Shown: positions 9,983-21,552 of the stretch, one piece after another | Numbering within the stretch: the first letter of the stretch is position 1 | Layout of the letters: the number at the start of each line of letters is the position of its first letter | Assembly (NCBI GenBank): GCA_003971905.1 | Contig: RSEE01000138.1 | Location: 85,230 to 149,229, forward strand | Origin: Moniliella sp. 'wahieum' | Lineage: Eukaryota; Basidiomycota; Moniliellomycetes; Moniliellales; Moniliellaceae | Reading direction: 5' to 3' | DNA length: 64,000 nucleotides | Made by a program: the position numbers and the translations under genes | Notes under the pieces: model-generated | Told to the model about the DNA's origin: nothing | Seen by the model: only the letters and a program-made list of their open reading frames with translations | Databases searched by the model: none

Positions 9983-10720
9983 ATGCGACCGATTATGGAT
10001 TAGGGCGGCTAACAGGTTAGGCCGCTCCTAAAAAGGCCTATCATACAGCCCCTGGAAAGGTTCGCCCGGATAGGCTGATGAGGCCGATGAGTATGAGTCG
10101 ATGAGGGCGCTAAGGAAGATCGATGACAGGAAAGGCAAGCGCGCGCAACGCGAGCTATGGCATGATGCATGGACTGGCCTAGTGCCCTTCCTCAGCCATG
10201 GCAACCAGCCTAGTCGCAAGCTCTCACCGGTTCCCCCCCCGCGTCTCACAACTGTAACACCATCTGCGCCATCGATAGGAAGGCCCTGGCCTACTGCGTC
10301 ATCGGGTTATCACGCGTCCTGTCGCGCGTCTACCTCGCCTTGCTCTGTTGGCGCATTTTGAAGCTTTGACTGAGTACTGACGCGACTGACGGTTGACATT
10401 GACATCGATATATTGATCGTCAGTCGCTCGCCACTGCGAGCCACCAAGCACCAGAAGGGGGTGATAGAATGCACCCTGGTCGCCTCCGCTCCATCCGCCC
10501 TCTGTCTCTGTGTGCACCGCACTGCACGGCCCATCGGGAAAGGACGAGAGCGAGCAAAGAGCAAATGAAGAGCAGGGGCATCCAACAAACGCTCTTATTC
10601 TCTGTGCGGTAGTGTGGTAAATTAGACTGATTTCTGAGAGCCAACAGCGTTGCGTACAACATGCGAGCGCTGCAAAAGAGTGATATACACTGGCTCTGCT
10701 GTTGGTTGTATGGACACGTG

Positions 10721-10755
10721 AAGCTTGAAGCTCGCGCGTGAAGCTTGAAGCTCGA
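10721..10755. repeat. 20-bp direct repeat with AAGCTTGAAGC core
   Basis: The unit AAGCTTGAAGCTCGCGCGTG is followed at once by a second, partial copy. Confidence 0.85.
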
Positions 10756-11793
10756 TCGTAAGAAGCGTCAAGTTCAGGATGCCCCAGAAAGGATCAGAGC
10801 GCTGCAACAGTGGAAATGGTGATCGATGGAGATCACTTGCGAAACGCCGCCGGTGGGGCGAGCCCAAGTCGTGTTGGAGTGGAGGGTTAAACGTTAAACG
10901 TTGAGACGGTAAGACGTTGAGGGCGCCACACACGCGTCGGAAAAAGCATCTCACACGCGCGCGCTTGCATGATAGGCCACAAGAAGTGTCGCTCCTACAC
11001 GAGCACAGTCCAAGTGGTCTCGGCCAGATGAACTCTAGCAGCCTAGTACGCGCGTGTGAGCGCTGAGCCCTCGTCGATCTCTCTCTTCCAGGTTATATAC
11101 ATCGACAGTATAAACATCTCACCGTACCTCTGTCGATCAAACATCACTCTGCAAAGCGATTGGGTTCGACGTTAAGCTTCAAGAAGAGGAAAGAAGATGC
11201 AATCACGGGTTTGTTCTGTGCTCTTTCTCGCTCCTGGTGCTCGCATACTAGCACTTGCTGGGTCTCGGCGCTTGCTTGCTCGGGTGTATTTGCTCCGAAG
11301 TATACCAAGGGTTGCTCTGCTTCTGATCAACGTTTCAAGATAGGAGGATGACTAGGACTGATGACCGGCTGGTGACCCGGTGACGGCCATCCATCCCAGG
11401 CCAGGTGTTGGAGGTCTCTCGTCGTCGCTGTGCCCTTCCCTCGGTGGGGGCAGCGAGAGCGCTGCGCCCGCGCGGCGCCTCCCTCTCTCTCGCGCGCTTC
11501 CTGCTGTCGGCCAAAGACTGCGCCGTCGCGCCTCTTCGTCAGGGCATCCGCAGCCCCTCCCCCCACAACCGCTAATAGCGGCTCGCTTTCTCCTTCGCCC
11601 GATTGCACGCAGGCACAGGGGCGCCCAAGACACAAGACAGCCAGCCGCCCCAACCTCGCTCGCGCACTTTAATATCATTGCAACGCCAGCGCACGTTGCT
11701 CCCCCAAAACTGGCACGCCAGTGCCCTCCTCCACCTTCCATGGGCAGCAAGCCTCTGTTGCGATCGGCCTCAAGTATCAACCAGAGCCACTGA

Positions 11794-11801
11794 TATATAA
11801 A
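11794..11801 (+). promoter_or_regulatory. TATA box of the secreted repeat protein gene
   Basis: TATATAAA about 155 bases before the ATG at 11954. A pyrimidine-rich stretch fills the interval, as in many highly expressed fungal genes. Confidence 0.6.
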
Positions 11802-11953
11802 TCCGCCATCTGTCAGCGCACTTGGCTGGTCGCCCTCTTCCCCTGCCCCGCCACTTGTGTCCTCTCTCTCCTCCCCTTCCCCAGCACTCTGCGCTTCCTC
11901 GCGCTCAGCCCTCCTCCCACACACTCTCTTGATCCCCCAGTCTTCTCCTACTG

Positions 11954-13193
11954 ATGCGTCTCACACCTTGCCTCCTTGCTCCTGGTGGCAGTAGCCGTCC
12001 GTGAGTCTCCTTTCTCCCCCATTTGGCAAGGCCTACAGCCCCCTGCACACATTATACTAACCCTCTGGTGTTTCCTGCTCTTTCCAGAGGCTCAACTGCC
12101 CCAGCCCAACGATCTTCAACACGCCGTCGAGAGCGGTTCGGGCAAAATCACCAGCCAGGCAGAGAAGCTGGCGGGTTCTGTCCCGTTGGGCTCCCACGAG
12201 CCATCGCACCGGCGCCGGTTCCATGAGCGTCATGCTCGCAAGATTGGCGTGGCAGCTGCGCCATCTGCCTCCCCCTCTACCCCGTCCTTGTCCAAGGTGG
12301 AAGACGAGGTCAAACAAGAGCTACCCAAGCAGCTGAGCCAGCGCGATGCAAACCAGGCTGGCGCCGCTCCGAGCGGCACAATCAACGCCAGTTCTCTCGT
12401 CAAGGAGATTCAGCAGGCCATGCCGAGCGCCTCGGGTGCTCCCTCTGAGGCCGATGTGGCGTCGGCGGTGCAGAAGAGCGTGGCCAAGTTGGGCGGCCAG
12501 CAGCCCTCGAGCAGTACCCTGGCTCAAGCTGTCCAGCAGGCCGTGCCCCAGTTTAACAAGGCCGACGACCTAGCCAAGTCCTTTTCTCTCCCCCTGTCTC
12601 AGCGGGACGGTGTGAGCGTGGCTGCCAGCTCCAGTGTCAACAGTACCACCGTGTCGCAGCTGGTGGGGCAGATCAAGCAGGCGCTGCCCAAGGGTTCTAG
12701 CGCGACCTCGTCCCAAGATGTCAGCTCGGCATTGAAGACGGCCTTGTGCAAGATCAAGAGCAATGTCCCCTCTGGAAGCGATGTGGAGGCCGCGGTGAAA
12801 GAAGTGCTCACTCAGAGCGGTACCAAGGTTACCTCGGTCCAAGCACAGGTCCAGCCCATCGTGAAAGACGCGATGGTTAGCCTGCCCCAGGAGATCAGTC
12901 AGAAGTTCCAGGGCTCGTTCCAGAAGGTGGAAGCCAGCGGCAAGGGCGACATTGAGGCGGCCGGCAGCACTCTGTCCAGCCTTCTTCCGACCCAGGTGAT
13001 CGCTCAGGTGCAGGCCTCTGCGTCGGCACAGGGCGCGTCCGCGACGGCTTTGCCGGCCCACCTGGCCGGCACCGTTGAAGCCCACCTCTCCTCTACCCTG
13101 GGCAAGGCTCCGGCTCCAAGCCAAGTGGCCCAGGCAGTCAAACAGGTTGTCCCCAACGCCTCCATCTCGGCTGAGGCGGATCTGTCAGCTTAG
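11954..13193 (+). CDS. Secreted Ala/Ser/Gln-rich repeat protein, unknown function
   Basis: About 385 residues. A short first exon (11954-12000) encodes a start and a hydrophobic core (LASLLLVAVAV) that fits a signal peptide. The intron 12001-12087 has donor GTGAGT, a perfect TACTAAC branch site (12055-12061) and acceptor TTTCCAG. The first-exon frame needs a one- or two-base correction near 11966 to reach the hydrophobic core. The mature protein has a basic segment (HRRRFHERHARKIG) and then repeats of about 30-45 residues built on an amphipathic motif such as LVKEIQQAMP, LAQAVQQAVP, LVGQIKQALP and VAQAVKQVVP, each followed by a Ser/Gly linker and a second helix (DVASAVQKSV, DVSSALKTAL, DVEAAVKEVL). 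A single Cys is visible. I recognise no family. Confidence 0.7.
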
Positions 13194-14178
13194 GCACAGC
13201 ATGGGATTGTATCTACTCTCTGGCTGCTTGTTCCGCAGCGCTTTCCTGTGCGGTATTACGGGCGTAGAAAAGCACCTCACGCCCCCTTGATGTAATGCGA
13301 CCGTTGCCGGTCGATTGCCGCTCTTCGATACTTCCGTGGGCCTGCTTTTCCGTGTACCATGTTGCCTTTTTTCCGAAGACAGGCAAAGCATTGCCCCCAC
13401 TTATATCCTCTCCTTGCCTGGGAAACGTTCTGACTCACTTTCATGATTCCTGTGTCTCCCTTTCTTGCCACTCATTGAGCTCTTCACTTCTCTCTTCACT
13501 GGCCTGAATCTTTTCCCACCTCTGGCAGATGGGATGTACTTGCCGAGCCGATCCATCACGGCAAATTCATTCGCCTCTCCCCTTTTCTCTCATCGTGTCT
13601 GCTGGATCGATACCTATATACCGTCCGTCGAGACAGCGGGTATAGTACACGCAACTCCTTACTCACTGCATCTAGACCGTGTATAATTAAAGGAACAAAC
13701 ACCTGGGTGTCACGGCCGCCCCAAAGCCACAAGCGGCCATTCTCAATGATCGAGGTTCAACTGTGCCGACGTCCTGGTCCACACCTAGCTATGGACACAG
13801 CAATGGATTCTGAAGCGTTTAGGGCAGTAGCGTAGGGGATCTCGATTGCGGGCGAGAGATGGGCGTTGGTGGTAGGCAGAAGGACAGGAGGGCTACAGGA
13901 GAAGGCTACTATAGTCGATGGCGTACGCGGGTACGCGCATCAGCAATCTTCCGAGCCCGCAGAGCCTCGGGGGCTAGTGAGGCCAGGAGTGCACCGCGAT
14001 CGGTGGAGCGAGTCACCATCAAACACAACGTTGAACGTCCACAATACCAACGTATCAACGCCCATGGCTTCTATCTCGGTGCAAAGGGATATAATGATGG
14101 TGCATCTTCACTTGTGCTCAAGTTATTACGGGATTGCCGAACCGTGGGTTACTGTCACAGTCGGGGCTAAGGCGAGGG
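13194..14178. other. Intergenic before the first LTR
   Basis: T-rich 3' flank of the secreted protein gene, then mixed sequence. No gene recognised. Confidence 0.5.
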
Positions 14179-15038
14179 TGTCACGGGCGGGCGCCGCCAG
14201 GGGGCCCGCCCTGGGGTTTTTTGGGGTACAATCCCTTAGGCGACGGTAGGTCGACTCACGGTAGTTTCGGGCTTAGGCTGGTTGGTGTGTCCGAGCGGAG
14301 CTAGGGACGAGGAGAGGCCTTTGGTGGGGCGGCTGCACGTGTGGCAAGGCTGCGTCTGCACCGGCTTGGGCCGTATAGTAACGTGTCTGAAGCCTCCGGG
14401 ACTTAGGGACGGGAGGAGGCAGCGGCGGACAAACACTGCCTTAACTGGGACTGGGAATCGCCGCGACCGAAGGAGGGCTCGCGCGATTGGACTGACGAAG
14501 GGCTGGAGGACGAGATCGGAGGAGATGTCGGACGCTAACAAGAGGAGCTGCCTGTACTGGATCAATTGGCTGGAAACGGGCAGGAGTCGGACAGGATAGG
14601 CGGGAAAGAGACGAAGGTGGAGACGAGAGATGACGAGAGATGACGAGAATGGAAGGTGGGGGAAAAGGTCCCCATCAACCAGGGGTACAGGCAGGATCAA
14701 AAGGGAAACGGATACAAGAGGGAGTGTAGAAAGGAAGACATGTCAAAAGCGGGGTTGGTCGCCACAGGCGCGACCGAGAAAGGAAACGGAAACGGGGACG
14801 GGACGGCAGATGCCGCCACGGCACTGGAAGCTCGGTGGCCTTATTTAGGCCGGCCGACTTGGACTTGGGCGGGGGGCGACTATTGTCGCGCGGAGCATGG
14901 CCCTTCGGCCACGATACTTAATTTAGCCAACCATCATCACACTTGGTTGGCCTGCGGTGCACGCTCTACTGGGCATGTGCGGAGCAGGCGGGCCTTAGCT
15001 TGGGTCGGACCATCTCGTGTCCGCCGCAGCCCGTGACA
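14179..15038 (+). mobile_element. Solo LTR, copy 1, with 5-bp target duplication
   Basis: An 860-bp element beginning TGTCACGGG and ending CCCGTGACA, a perfect 9-bp terminal inverted repeat of the TG..CA type. It is flanked on both sides by GAGGG (14174-14178 and 15039-15043), the 5-bp target duplication expected of LTR retrotransposons. A homologous copy in reverse orientation lies at 47669-48536; matches run along the whole element, for example around 14282-14460 against 48425-48240. No gag or pol coding is seen next to it, so it is most likely a solo LTR left by recombination. Confidence 0.85.
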
Positions 15039-15572
15039 GAGGGAGACCAGAATCGGACTAGGCCAAGGGGTGTAGCAATCGTTCGTGGGGAAGAAGCAAG
15101 AACAGAGGACATGGTGCGAAGTGGAAGAAAACAGGGAAGGAGCGAGACGCTCGAGACGAAGAAATTGGAAATGGGAGCGAGATCAGCCAAACTATGACTT
15201 ACTGTCGATGAGAAAGGTGTGTGTGTTAATTGAAGGAACCAATGTACCAACAGAGAGGGAGTATAGGACGAGTGGCACGGCGATCATTCACCCATCTCTG
15301 TGACGTGGTTGCTGGCTTCCCAGGCGGAGACCTGCCCTGTCCATCGGGAAGACAAGGCCCACGGAGGACTGAAAGCCGCGCAGATCCAAAGTCCAAGGAA
15401 CACTGACGTGAACGTAGGAGGGCCGCGATAGTACTTTAATGTTTGTCGGGCGGAGCCGAGCAGCGTGCGCGAGGAGGTGGCACGTCAGGAGCTGGACGAG
15501 AAAGCGGGGAGTCTCCCGATGGGCGAGGGAGGGCAAGCAAGCTGATCGGAAAGATGGTTCTTCTACAGCTTA

Positions 15573-16075
15573 GTTAGTCAATGTACTGCCGAGCTCTTAG
15601 TCACTGTACTCCCGAGCGGGTCTGCTCTCTGGCGCTTCGCACTGAGAGAGCCAACACTTGCTATCACCCATCGTTAGTCAATGTACTGCCGAGCTCTTAG
15701 TCACTGTACTCCCGAGCGGGTCTGCTCTCTGGCGCTTCGCACTGAGAGAGCCAACACTTGCTATCACCCATAGTTAGTCAATGTACTGCCCAGCTCTTAG
15801 TCACTGTACTGCCGAGCTGGTCTGCTCTCTGGTGCTTTGCACTGAGAGAGCCAAATATATACTGCCGAGCAGTTAGTCACTGTACTGCCGAGCGGGTCTG
15901 CTCTCTGGCGCTTCGCATTGAGAGAGCCACTGGCGCTCACGCTTAGTTAGTCACTGTCCTGCCGAGCAAAGGCCTGCTCTCTGGTGCTTCCCCCTGAGAG
16001 AGCCACTGGCGCGCACGCTAGAGACACTGGCGCCCACGCTTAGTTAATGAATGTATTGCGCAGCTGGCCTGCCCT
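15573..16075. repeat. 100-bp minisatellite, about five units
   Basis: Units start at 15573, 15673 and 15773, exactly 100 bases apart, beginning GTTAGTCAATGTACTGCC and containing GGTCTGCTCTCTGG and GAGAGAGCCA. The first two units are nearly identical. Further units, about 80-95 bases long and diverged, run to about 16075. Confidence 0.9.
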
Positions 16076-17609
16076 GAGGTACCTCTCTCCGAGAGCATTT
16101 GCTCCAAGTCCGCTAAAACTATAGTTTCCGCGGTCGTACTTTTGATCCGTCGAAAGAGCCCTCACGGATGCCCTGCTGAGGCGCTCAAGCAACCATGACA
16201 GTCGTTGTTGTTTTTCTGCTGATGCGGTGTCAAAGTTGGTTACAGCACCGTCGCGAACATCTCACCAAGTCGGGCGTAGACAGCCTGCAAACATGTTCAA
16301 GATTCGCTGTTACACTGTTGGAGAAGAGCTGTCAAACACGATATGATTGCCAGCTCATGACAGGTGCTCAGATGCTTCGGTGGTGCATGCTCCCAACAGA
16401 CTAGAGTGGACGGAGAGATAGGCTGAATGATGACATGCATTAGTGTGTTCCTATCAATGCTTGTTGTGGAAGATGGGAAGCACAGGCTTGGGGATGGAGA
16501 GCGCAAGGTTGATGGTGATGGGCACAAGAAAGTACAGGCTTGGACATGACGGGCGCATGTTTTGACATGGCCGGCACAAGCTTGGAGACGACAGACACAA
16601 CGATGAACCAACAGTGGCCGCCGGGCGAGCACAAACGTGGCCGCGACAGTCAGACAGAGCACCACATTGCCGTTGCTCATGGGCAACTCGAGCTTGAGAA
16701 TGGCCATGACGAACGTTGAGCTGGGGGTAATAATGGGGAAGAGCGACGTGGTGAGGGGTAAGCGGCTGGTGCAAGAGCGGATCAGAAAGAGGAAAGGTGG
16801 GATGGGATGGGATGGGATGAGACGGCATGCTTATCGATGCGCGCGACCAGGCTGCACATGGCCAAGGCGACGTTCGATAAGAGGAACTCAAGCTCAGAGA
16901 CAGCAGGGGAGGGCAAAGTGGTGCGCATGGGCCGGAACAGCGTCGGAAGCGGATGGCGTGGCAGGCTGTACGGTCGGCTTGGACGTGGGGGCGAAGCAAG
17001 TGGAGAGATGGCCGAGACGAGGGTCAGAATGGCCAAGACAAGCGTTCAGACGGCCAACTCAAGCGCGGTGGTGCTGGCGACAGGCGAGGCGATGGCCACG
17101 GACGGCCAGTGGGCCAGACTGAGGCCAGCAGGCATGCACAATGACATGTACCATCGCCTGCTTCCGCTTGGCCGACCCGACGGTGGCGAAGGGCGAATGA
17201 ATGACGGGGATGGCCAAGTTGATGGAGGGATTGGCCAAGCGAATGGCGGGGATGGTCTGAGGGCGCGTGGGAGGGAGGGGCGTGAGAACGAGGCCCGGAC
17301 GGGTGGGAGGTGGCTGCAGAGAGACAGACGCTGGCCAGAAGGCACAGAAGAGGGAGGATCCTGAGTGGAGGGCCGCGGGGTGGCAGACGAGGCGCGCGAA
17401 ACGGAGGCTGGGAATAGGGGTTAAGCGAGGCAACAGACCTTGGGGGCGGGCAAAGCCAGCTGGGTTGGGGTGGTGGTGGTACGAAACCAGCCAGATCCAT
17501 CGCCGATGGAACGCTGGACAGCGTGGACGAGTGGGCACAGAGGCCTATGGAATAGTGGCCCAGGGGAGAAAGATGGCCGTGGGCTGCCACCACCAGCCTG
17601 GGGGGAAGG
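16076..17609. other. Gene-poor region with degenerate GATGGCC-type repeats
   Basis: From about 16480 to 17600 short words such as GATGGCCAAGAC and GGGCACAAG recur in a loose, degenerate pattern. Frames are open on both strands but without family motifs. I see no gene. Confidence 0.4.
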
Positions 17610-17700
17610 CTGGGGCGAAGCCCCAGACCTTCAATACGGACGCACAGTAAAAAGCATCATGACAGGAACGCAGACCGGGTTGTAGGCCCTGTGGTCCCCT
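17610..17700. repeat. Dispersed hairpin-bearing repeat, copy 1
   Basis: The perfect hairpin CTGGGGC-GAA-GCCCCAG (17610-17626) is followed about 50 bases on by GACCGGGTTGTAGGCC and GTGGTCCCCT. The same parts, without the spacer, occur at 47541-47587. Confidence 0.6.
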
Positions 17701-20700
17701 AGGAGTAGATACCCAATGCCTGGCAGTCCGCTCAGCCTCTCTAACGTTTGTATAACAAGCCAAGTCTACACTCCCGCTTCTCAGATCTCATTCTTGACAC
17801 AGAGGATCCGGTTTTTCGACAGTTGCCGGGCCGGAACTTCCCTCATAGCATCGATCATCCGAGCTTTCTTGGCTTCTCTGTGACATGGGACTGCTGTTGG
17901 ACTATGCCATGTTGTCGATTCCAGATTCATTAATCATTCCGGGAGATTCCGGAGCACCGACGTGTGCCAGTAGGGGTCGCGAGACGGAAAAGTTGTGCGG
18001 GGCATCGGGTTTGCTGCTGCTCCACACACGTTCTTGATTATCGAGGCCACATGCATCCGCCTCTATCTTTACTGCGTGCATATCATGTTTCAGGCCTCGG
18101 CCTCAGTGCCCCAGTGCTGAGCACGCCTCAGGCTTTATGCATGAGCATGATGCATGGATTCTGTCACATGTCACATGAAAGGCATCAGTGCATCAACAGC
18201 GCATCAGCGCTGAGGCTCGTCAGCGCTGTACCTCTTCTGTATCCAGTCTCTCACTGATGACTGATGTTTGTGGGGAGGAAGGTAGAGTCCCTGCTCTTCC
18301 CTTCTCAGATCTGAGTCTCAGATCTCACCCCGAGTGTGGGGTGGACGTCGGTGGGCTGCCGATGCGGACTAGTACAGATATGCATGACACTCAGTACTCA
18401 CGCGGCACGTATGTTGGTGAGATGTGAGTGGATCGATTGAAAATTGGCCTTTCGGACTCTACACATTCCGCCTGCTCTCCAATTCCCTCATGGGCTTCCA
18501 CATTCATAGCCAATGCATTAATCCACGCCTCTTTTCTGGTTCTCGAAGGTACACACACACTAGCTTACCCATTCGTCAGGTCTAGGGCGTTTCCTTCTTC
18601 CCTCTCTATAGAAGTGCCCTCTGTTGCGATCCTCTGTGACATGCATGCATGACACGTGAAGCTAAAACCTCTCTCGTGTCTTTTCGGACCTCAGAAGGGA
18701 CAATCCAACACACGCGCGGGGCAAGGCAAGGTGGGGCAGAGAGCTTTTGTGCGCATCCGTATATCATCGCAGCAAGCCGGCTACCGGTTACATGGTTACA
18801 TGGGGCATAGGTGTTGCCACGCAGGTTGTATAGTCGCTGGGCACGGTGCCGGTTAAGCGTTACGCGTTACTTCTGTTACGTGGCCGGAAAACGTCTCAAT
18901 TTGCAGGAAGACATGTGATCCACAGTGATGGATGGCAGTAGGGCAGGGCGCAGAGAGCATGATGTGCATGATGCCCGAATCATTAACCATGGCGCGCGCA
19001 AGACGCATGAAGCGGTAGGGGGTACCCGGTACCTGGGTGGCAATGGGTATACTCCAGTCTACGGACCCCAAAGGCAAATCTGCCAATGGACAGTGTGGCG
19101 GCAAAGTGAAAAGAGAAAATGAGAGACATTGTAACGCCCGACGAGTGATTTGATACATATGCGTAGGGTGAGTTTTGGAGAACTAGACGAGTAGTACCTT
19201 GGAGCTGGAGCGTGAGCTTGAGGCATTGAACTGGTGGCCTCCGCCTGAAGCGAAGCGGATCCGGAGGCTCTCGAGAATAGGGCCAAGGATTGCTGTCGAT
19301 CCTTCAATCGGCCCCGGATGAGGTGGAGGCCGGAGTTCGTCGGATGGTCGAACACCCCTTCTCTGTGCCGCCATATACATCACACGGCCGCACAAGGTAT
19401 GGGTAGTAGGATGTGCCGGTAGAGGTGTGAAAACACCGGCTACGAATATATGAATGCAGGATTCGAACGTAACTGAGATCTGAGAGCTTTTCAGCCTGAG
19501 GCCTAAGGAGACCAAAACGAGGACCATCGCGTGGGAGACGAATGAAAACGCGCAGAATCCAGAGGTGGGGTGGATGGCCCAGGATGCTGCTGCTGGATGA
19601 TGTCGATGATGCAATGCTTTGGAGATTGATGCACTGATGCATGATGTATGATGTATGATATATGATAGTGCACTAGCTGTATAGGTGTCGTGAAACGCGT
19701 GAAACGTAACTTCGTGAAAGGTTAGGAAAAACAACCGTGGACCGCCGGGCCGTCGAGCGGACATGGGACATGCGGTGACCGGCGACTCCGGTGACTAGTT
19801 ACGGAGACTCACAGTGACCCAGTGACAAAGGGCCAATGCACGGTTGTGACGCAACGCGACGCGTGACTGTTGATTGTGACTGGCAGCTAATTTCGCTCGT
19901 TACTCAGTAGGGCTAGAAAGGCGGCCCTGTGTGCTGGGCGGTCGCAGGGGCGAGTACGTCATAGTAGGTCTTCACCTCAGGCCTCATCAATGTCATCGAT
20001 CATCCCGTCATATCCATACCAGTCCTAGGTACAGTTGCACCAGTGACTTCAAAAGCACTTCACGCTTTAAGCTATAGCCTTTAGCTTCGAGCTTCAAGCT
20101 TCACTAGCTTCACTAGCCACTAGTCACTAGTTTCACTAGCTTCACTAGCTTCACTAGCTTCACTAGACGCAATGGTACTGAGTGTACTGTGTTGAACGTT
20201 GAGTACTGACTAGTTTTGGCCAGGAGTCGGGACGTGTGACCGGTGACCTGTAGTGACTGCTGTGCGGGAGCAAGAACGGTTTTGATGCGCGTCATGCATC
20301 ATGCATCATGTATGGCAGGATAGGGAGCACACGTGGTAGGGGGGCAGGCACATGGAGAGACGCGACCGTAAGAGTGGGCGTTAGTGGCAAGTGGCAACGC
20401 TTTTCCCCCTCTCTCTGCGCCCCACGGCCCACAGGCGCAAGTGTTCAACGTACGTTCAATTCAACGTTCTGGTCCTGAACGGCCCGAACGCGCAGCAACA
20501 GCGCTGTTTGGTGTGGGGCATGAGTTGCATGTGCATTGCAGGATGAGATCGGGGAGAGGCCATATAGTACTTCTCGTGGGCGAAGAGGGAGGAGTGTGGG
20601 CGGGGTGGAGTATGTGGGACACAATGAATTGGGTATGTACACCGATGCGTGGCGGCAACAACTGCACTTTTGCCTGCGGCATGTGCCGCCGAGCGGGCAG

Positions 20701-21464
20701 GCTGGCTGGCTGGGCACAGGAGCGGAAGCTGGAAGGCCGACATCAGATCGATCGCTCTTTTCGCCTTGAGATCTCAGGGCTTCCGATCTCAGATGTACTT
20801 TCCATTCTCAGCCTTGTTGCTAGTAGTTGCTCATTATGTGCATTATGCATTACCGGTTACCGTTGCCGGTTACTAGTTACCAGTTACCGGTTACCTCAGC
20901 ACTTGGCCTGCGTTCTCAGTCCCAGGTGGGGAAGCGGAGGGGTACATAGTGGGGCAGACTAGGGCCGAATGGCCTGCTTCGCTTCGTGCCCGTACTGCGT
21001 TTGGTACGTAGTCCGTGCGTTTTAACCTGTTTTATAGCTGTTTTAGCTCATTTGCGCACTGTCAGTTGCACCCGCGCCTCTACACAGGCGCTGTGCGCCA
21101 CCCGCAGCAGGCATGGCGGCAGTGGATCGGACCTGCAGCGTGAAAACGCGGGACAATCACCGACGGCATGCGTCACCTGGTGCCAGGCACACTGTCGCCC
21201 CGTGCGGCGGTGGGGACGGCGTTTCACAAGGTTTCCCAGCACGTCAGCGCACAGTGATCATGCATCCTGCCCAGCAGTACGCCGCTGCCGCACCGCAGAG
21301 GCTCGGCTGGTGCTGAGCCAATTTAGACGCCCACGCACAAGCGGACGCTACGCGGTCGGGCACGGAACGGCACTGCGCCAGCCAGCCCGCGCTCCTGCAG
21401 CCGATGCACGGTCGCATGCATCTTGCGTGCAGTACTGGCCGGCACTGGCCCGGTGCGGTCGGTG
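17701..21464. other. Gene-poor intergenic region
   Basis: No gene recognised. It contains many short palindromic or tandem words: ATGATGTATG units at about 19637-19665, CTTCACTAG units at 20090-20165, GCATCAT units near 20290, and TTACCGG units at 20850-20895. Confidence 0.45.
20090..20165. repeat. CTTCAAG/CTTCACTAG tandem repeat
   Basis: About six imperfect copies of a 10-base CTTCACTAG-type unit, preceded by CTTCAAGCTTC. Confidence 0.85.
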
Positions 21465-21470
21465 TATAAG
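21465..21470 (+). promoter_or_regulatory. TATA box of the perilipin-like gene
   Basis: TATAAG about 85 bases before the ATG at 21553, followed by a pyrimidine-rich leader. Confidence 0.6.
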
Positions 21471-21552
21471 ACCCGCCCTTATCGCACCCGCGCCTGCAGC
21501 CGTCTGTCGCGCCCCCTCCTCCTCCTTTCTCTCGCCCACCATCCTCCCCCCC

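Larger units (their letters stand above)
9418..11793. other. Gene-poor intergenic region
   Basis: No protein family or RNA recognised. It contains short inverted and tandem motifs (TTACCGG units at 9955-9982, AAGCTTGAAGC units at 10721-10755) and many CGATGA/GATCATC-type palindromic words. Confidence 0.5.

Noticed and set aside
14282..14599. Protein-coding gene inside the repeat at 14.2-15.0 kb
   Set aside because: The frame is shared with 47856-48425 only because both are copies of the same LTR; no retroelement protein motif is present.
15573..16075. CRISPR-like array
   Set aside because: Units are contiguous 100-bp tandem copies without variable spacers, and the host is a fungus.
16297..17763. 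Several 100-190 codon frames as genes
   Set aside because: They arise from degenerate GATGGCC-type repeats and GC bias; no start context, intron signal or family motif.
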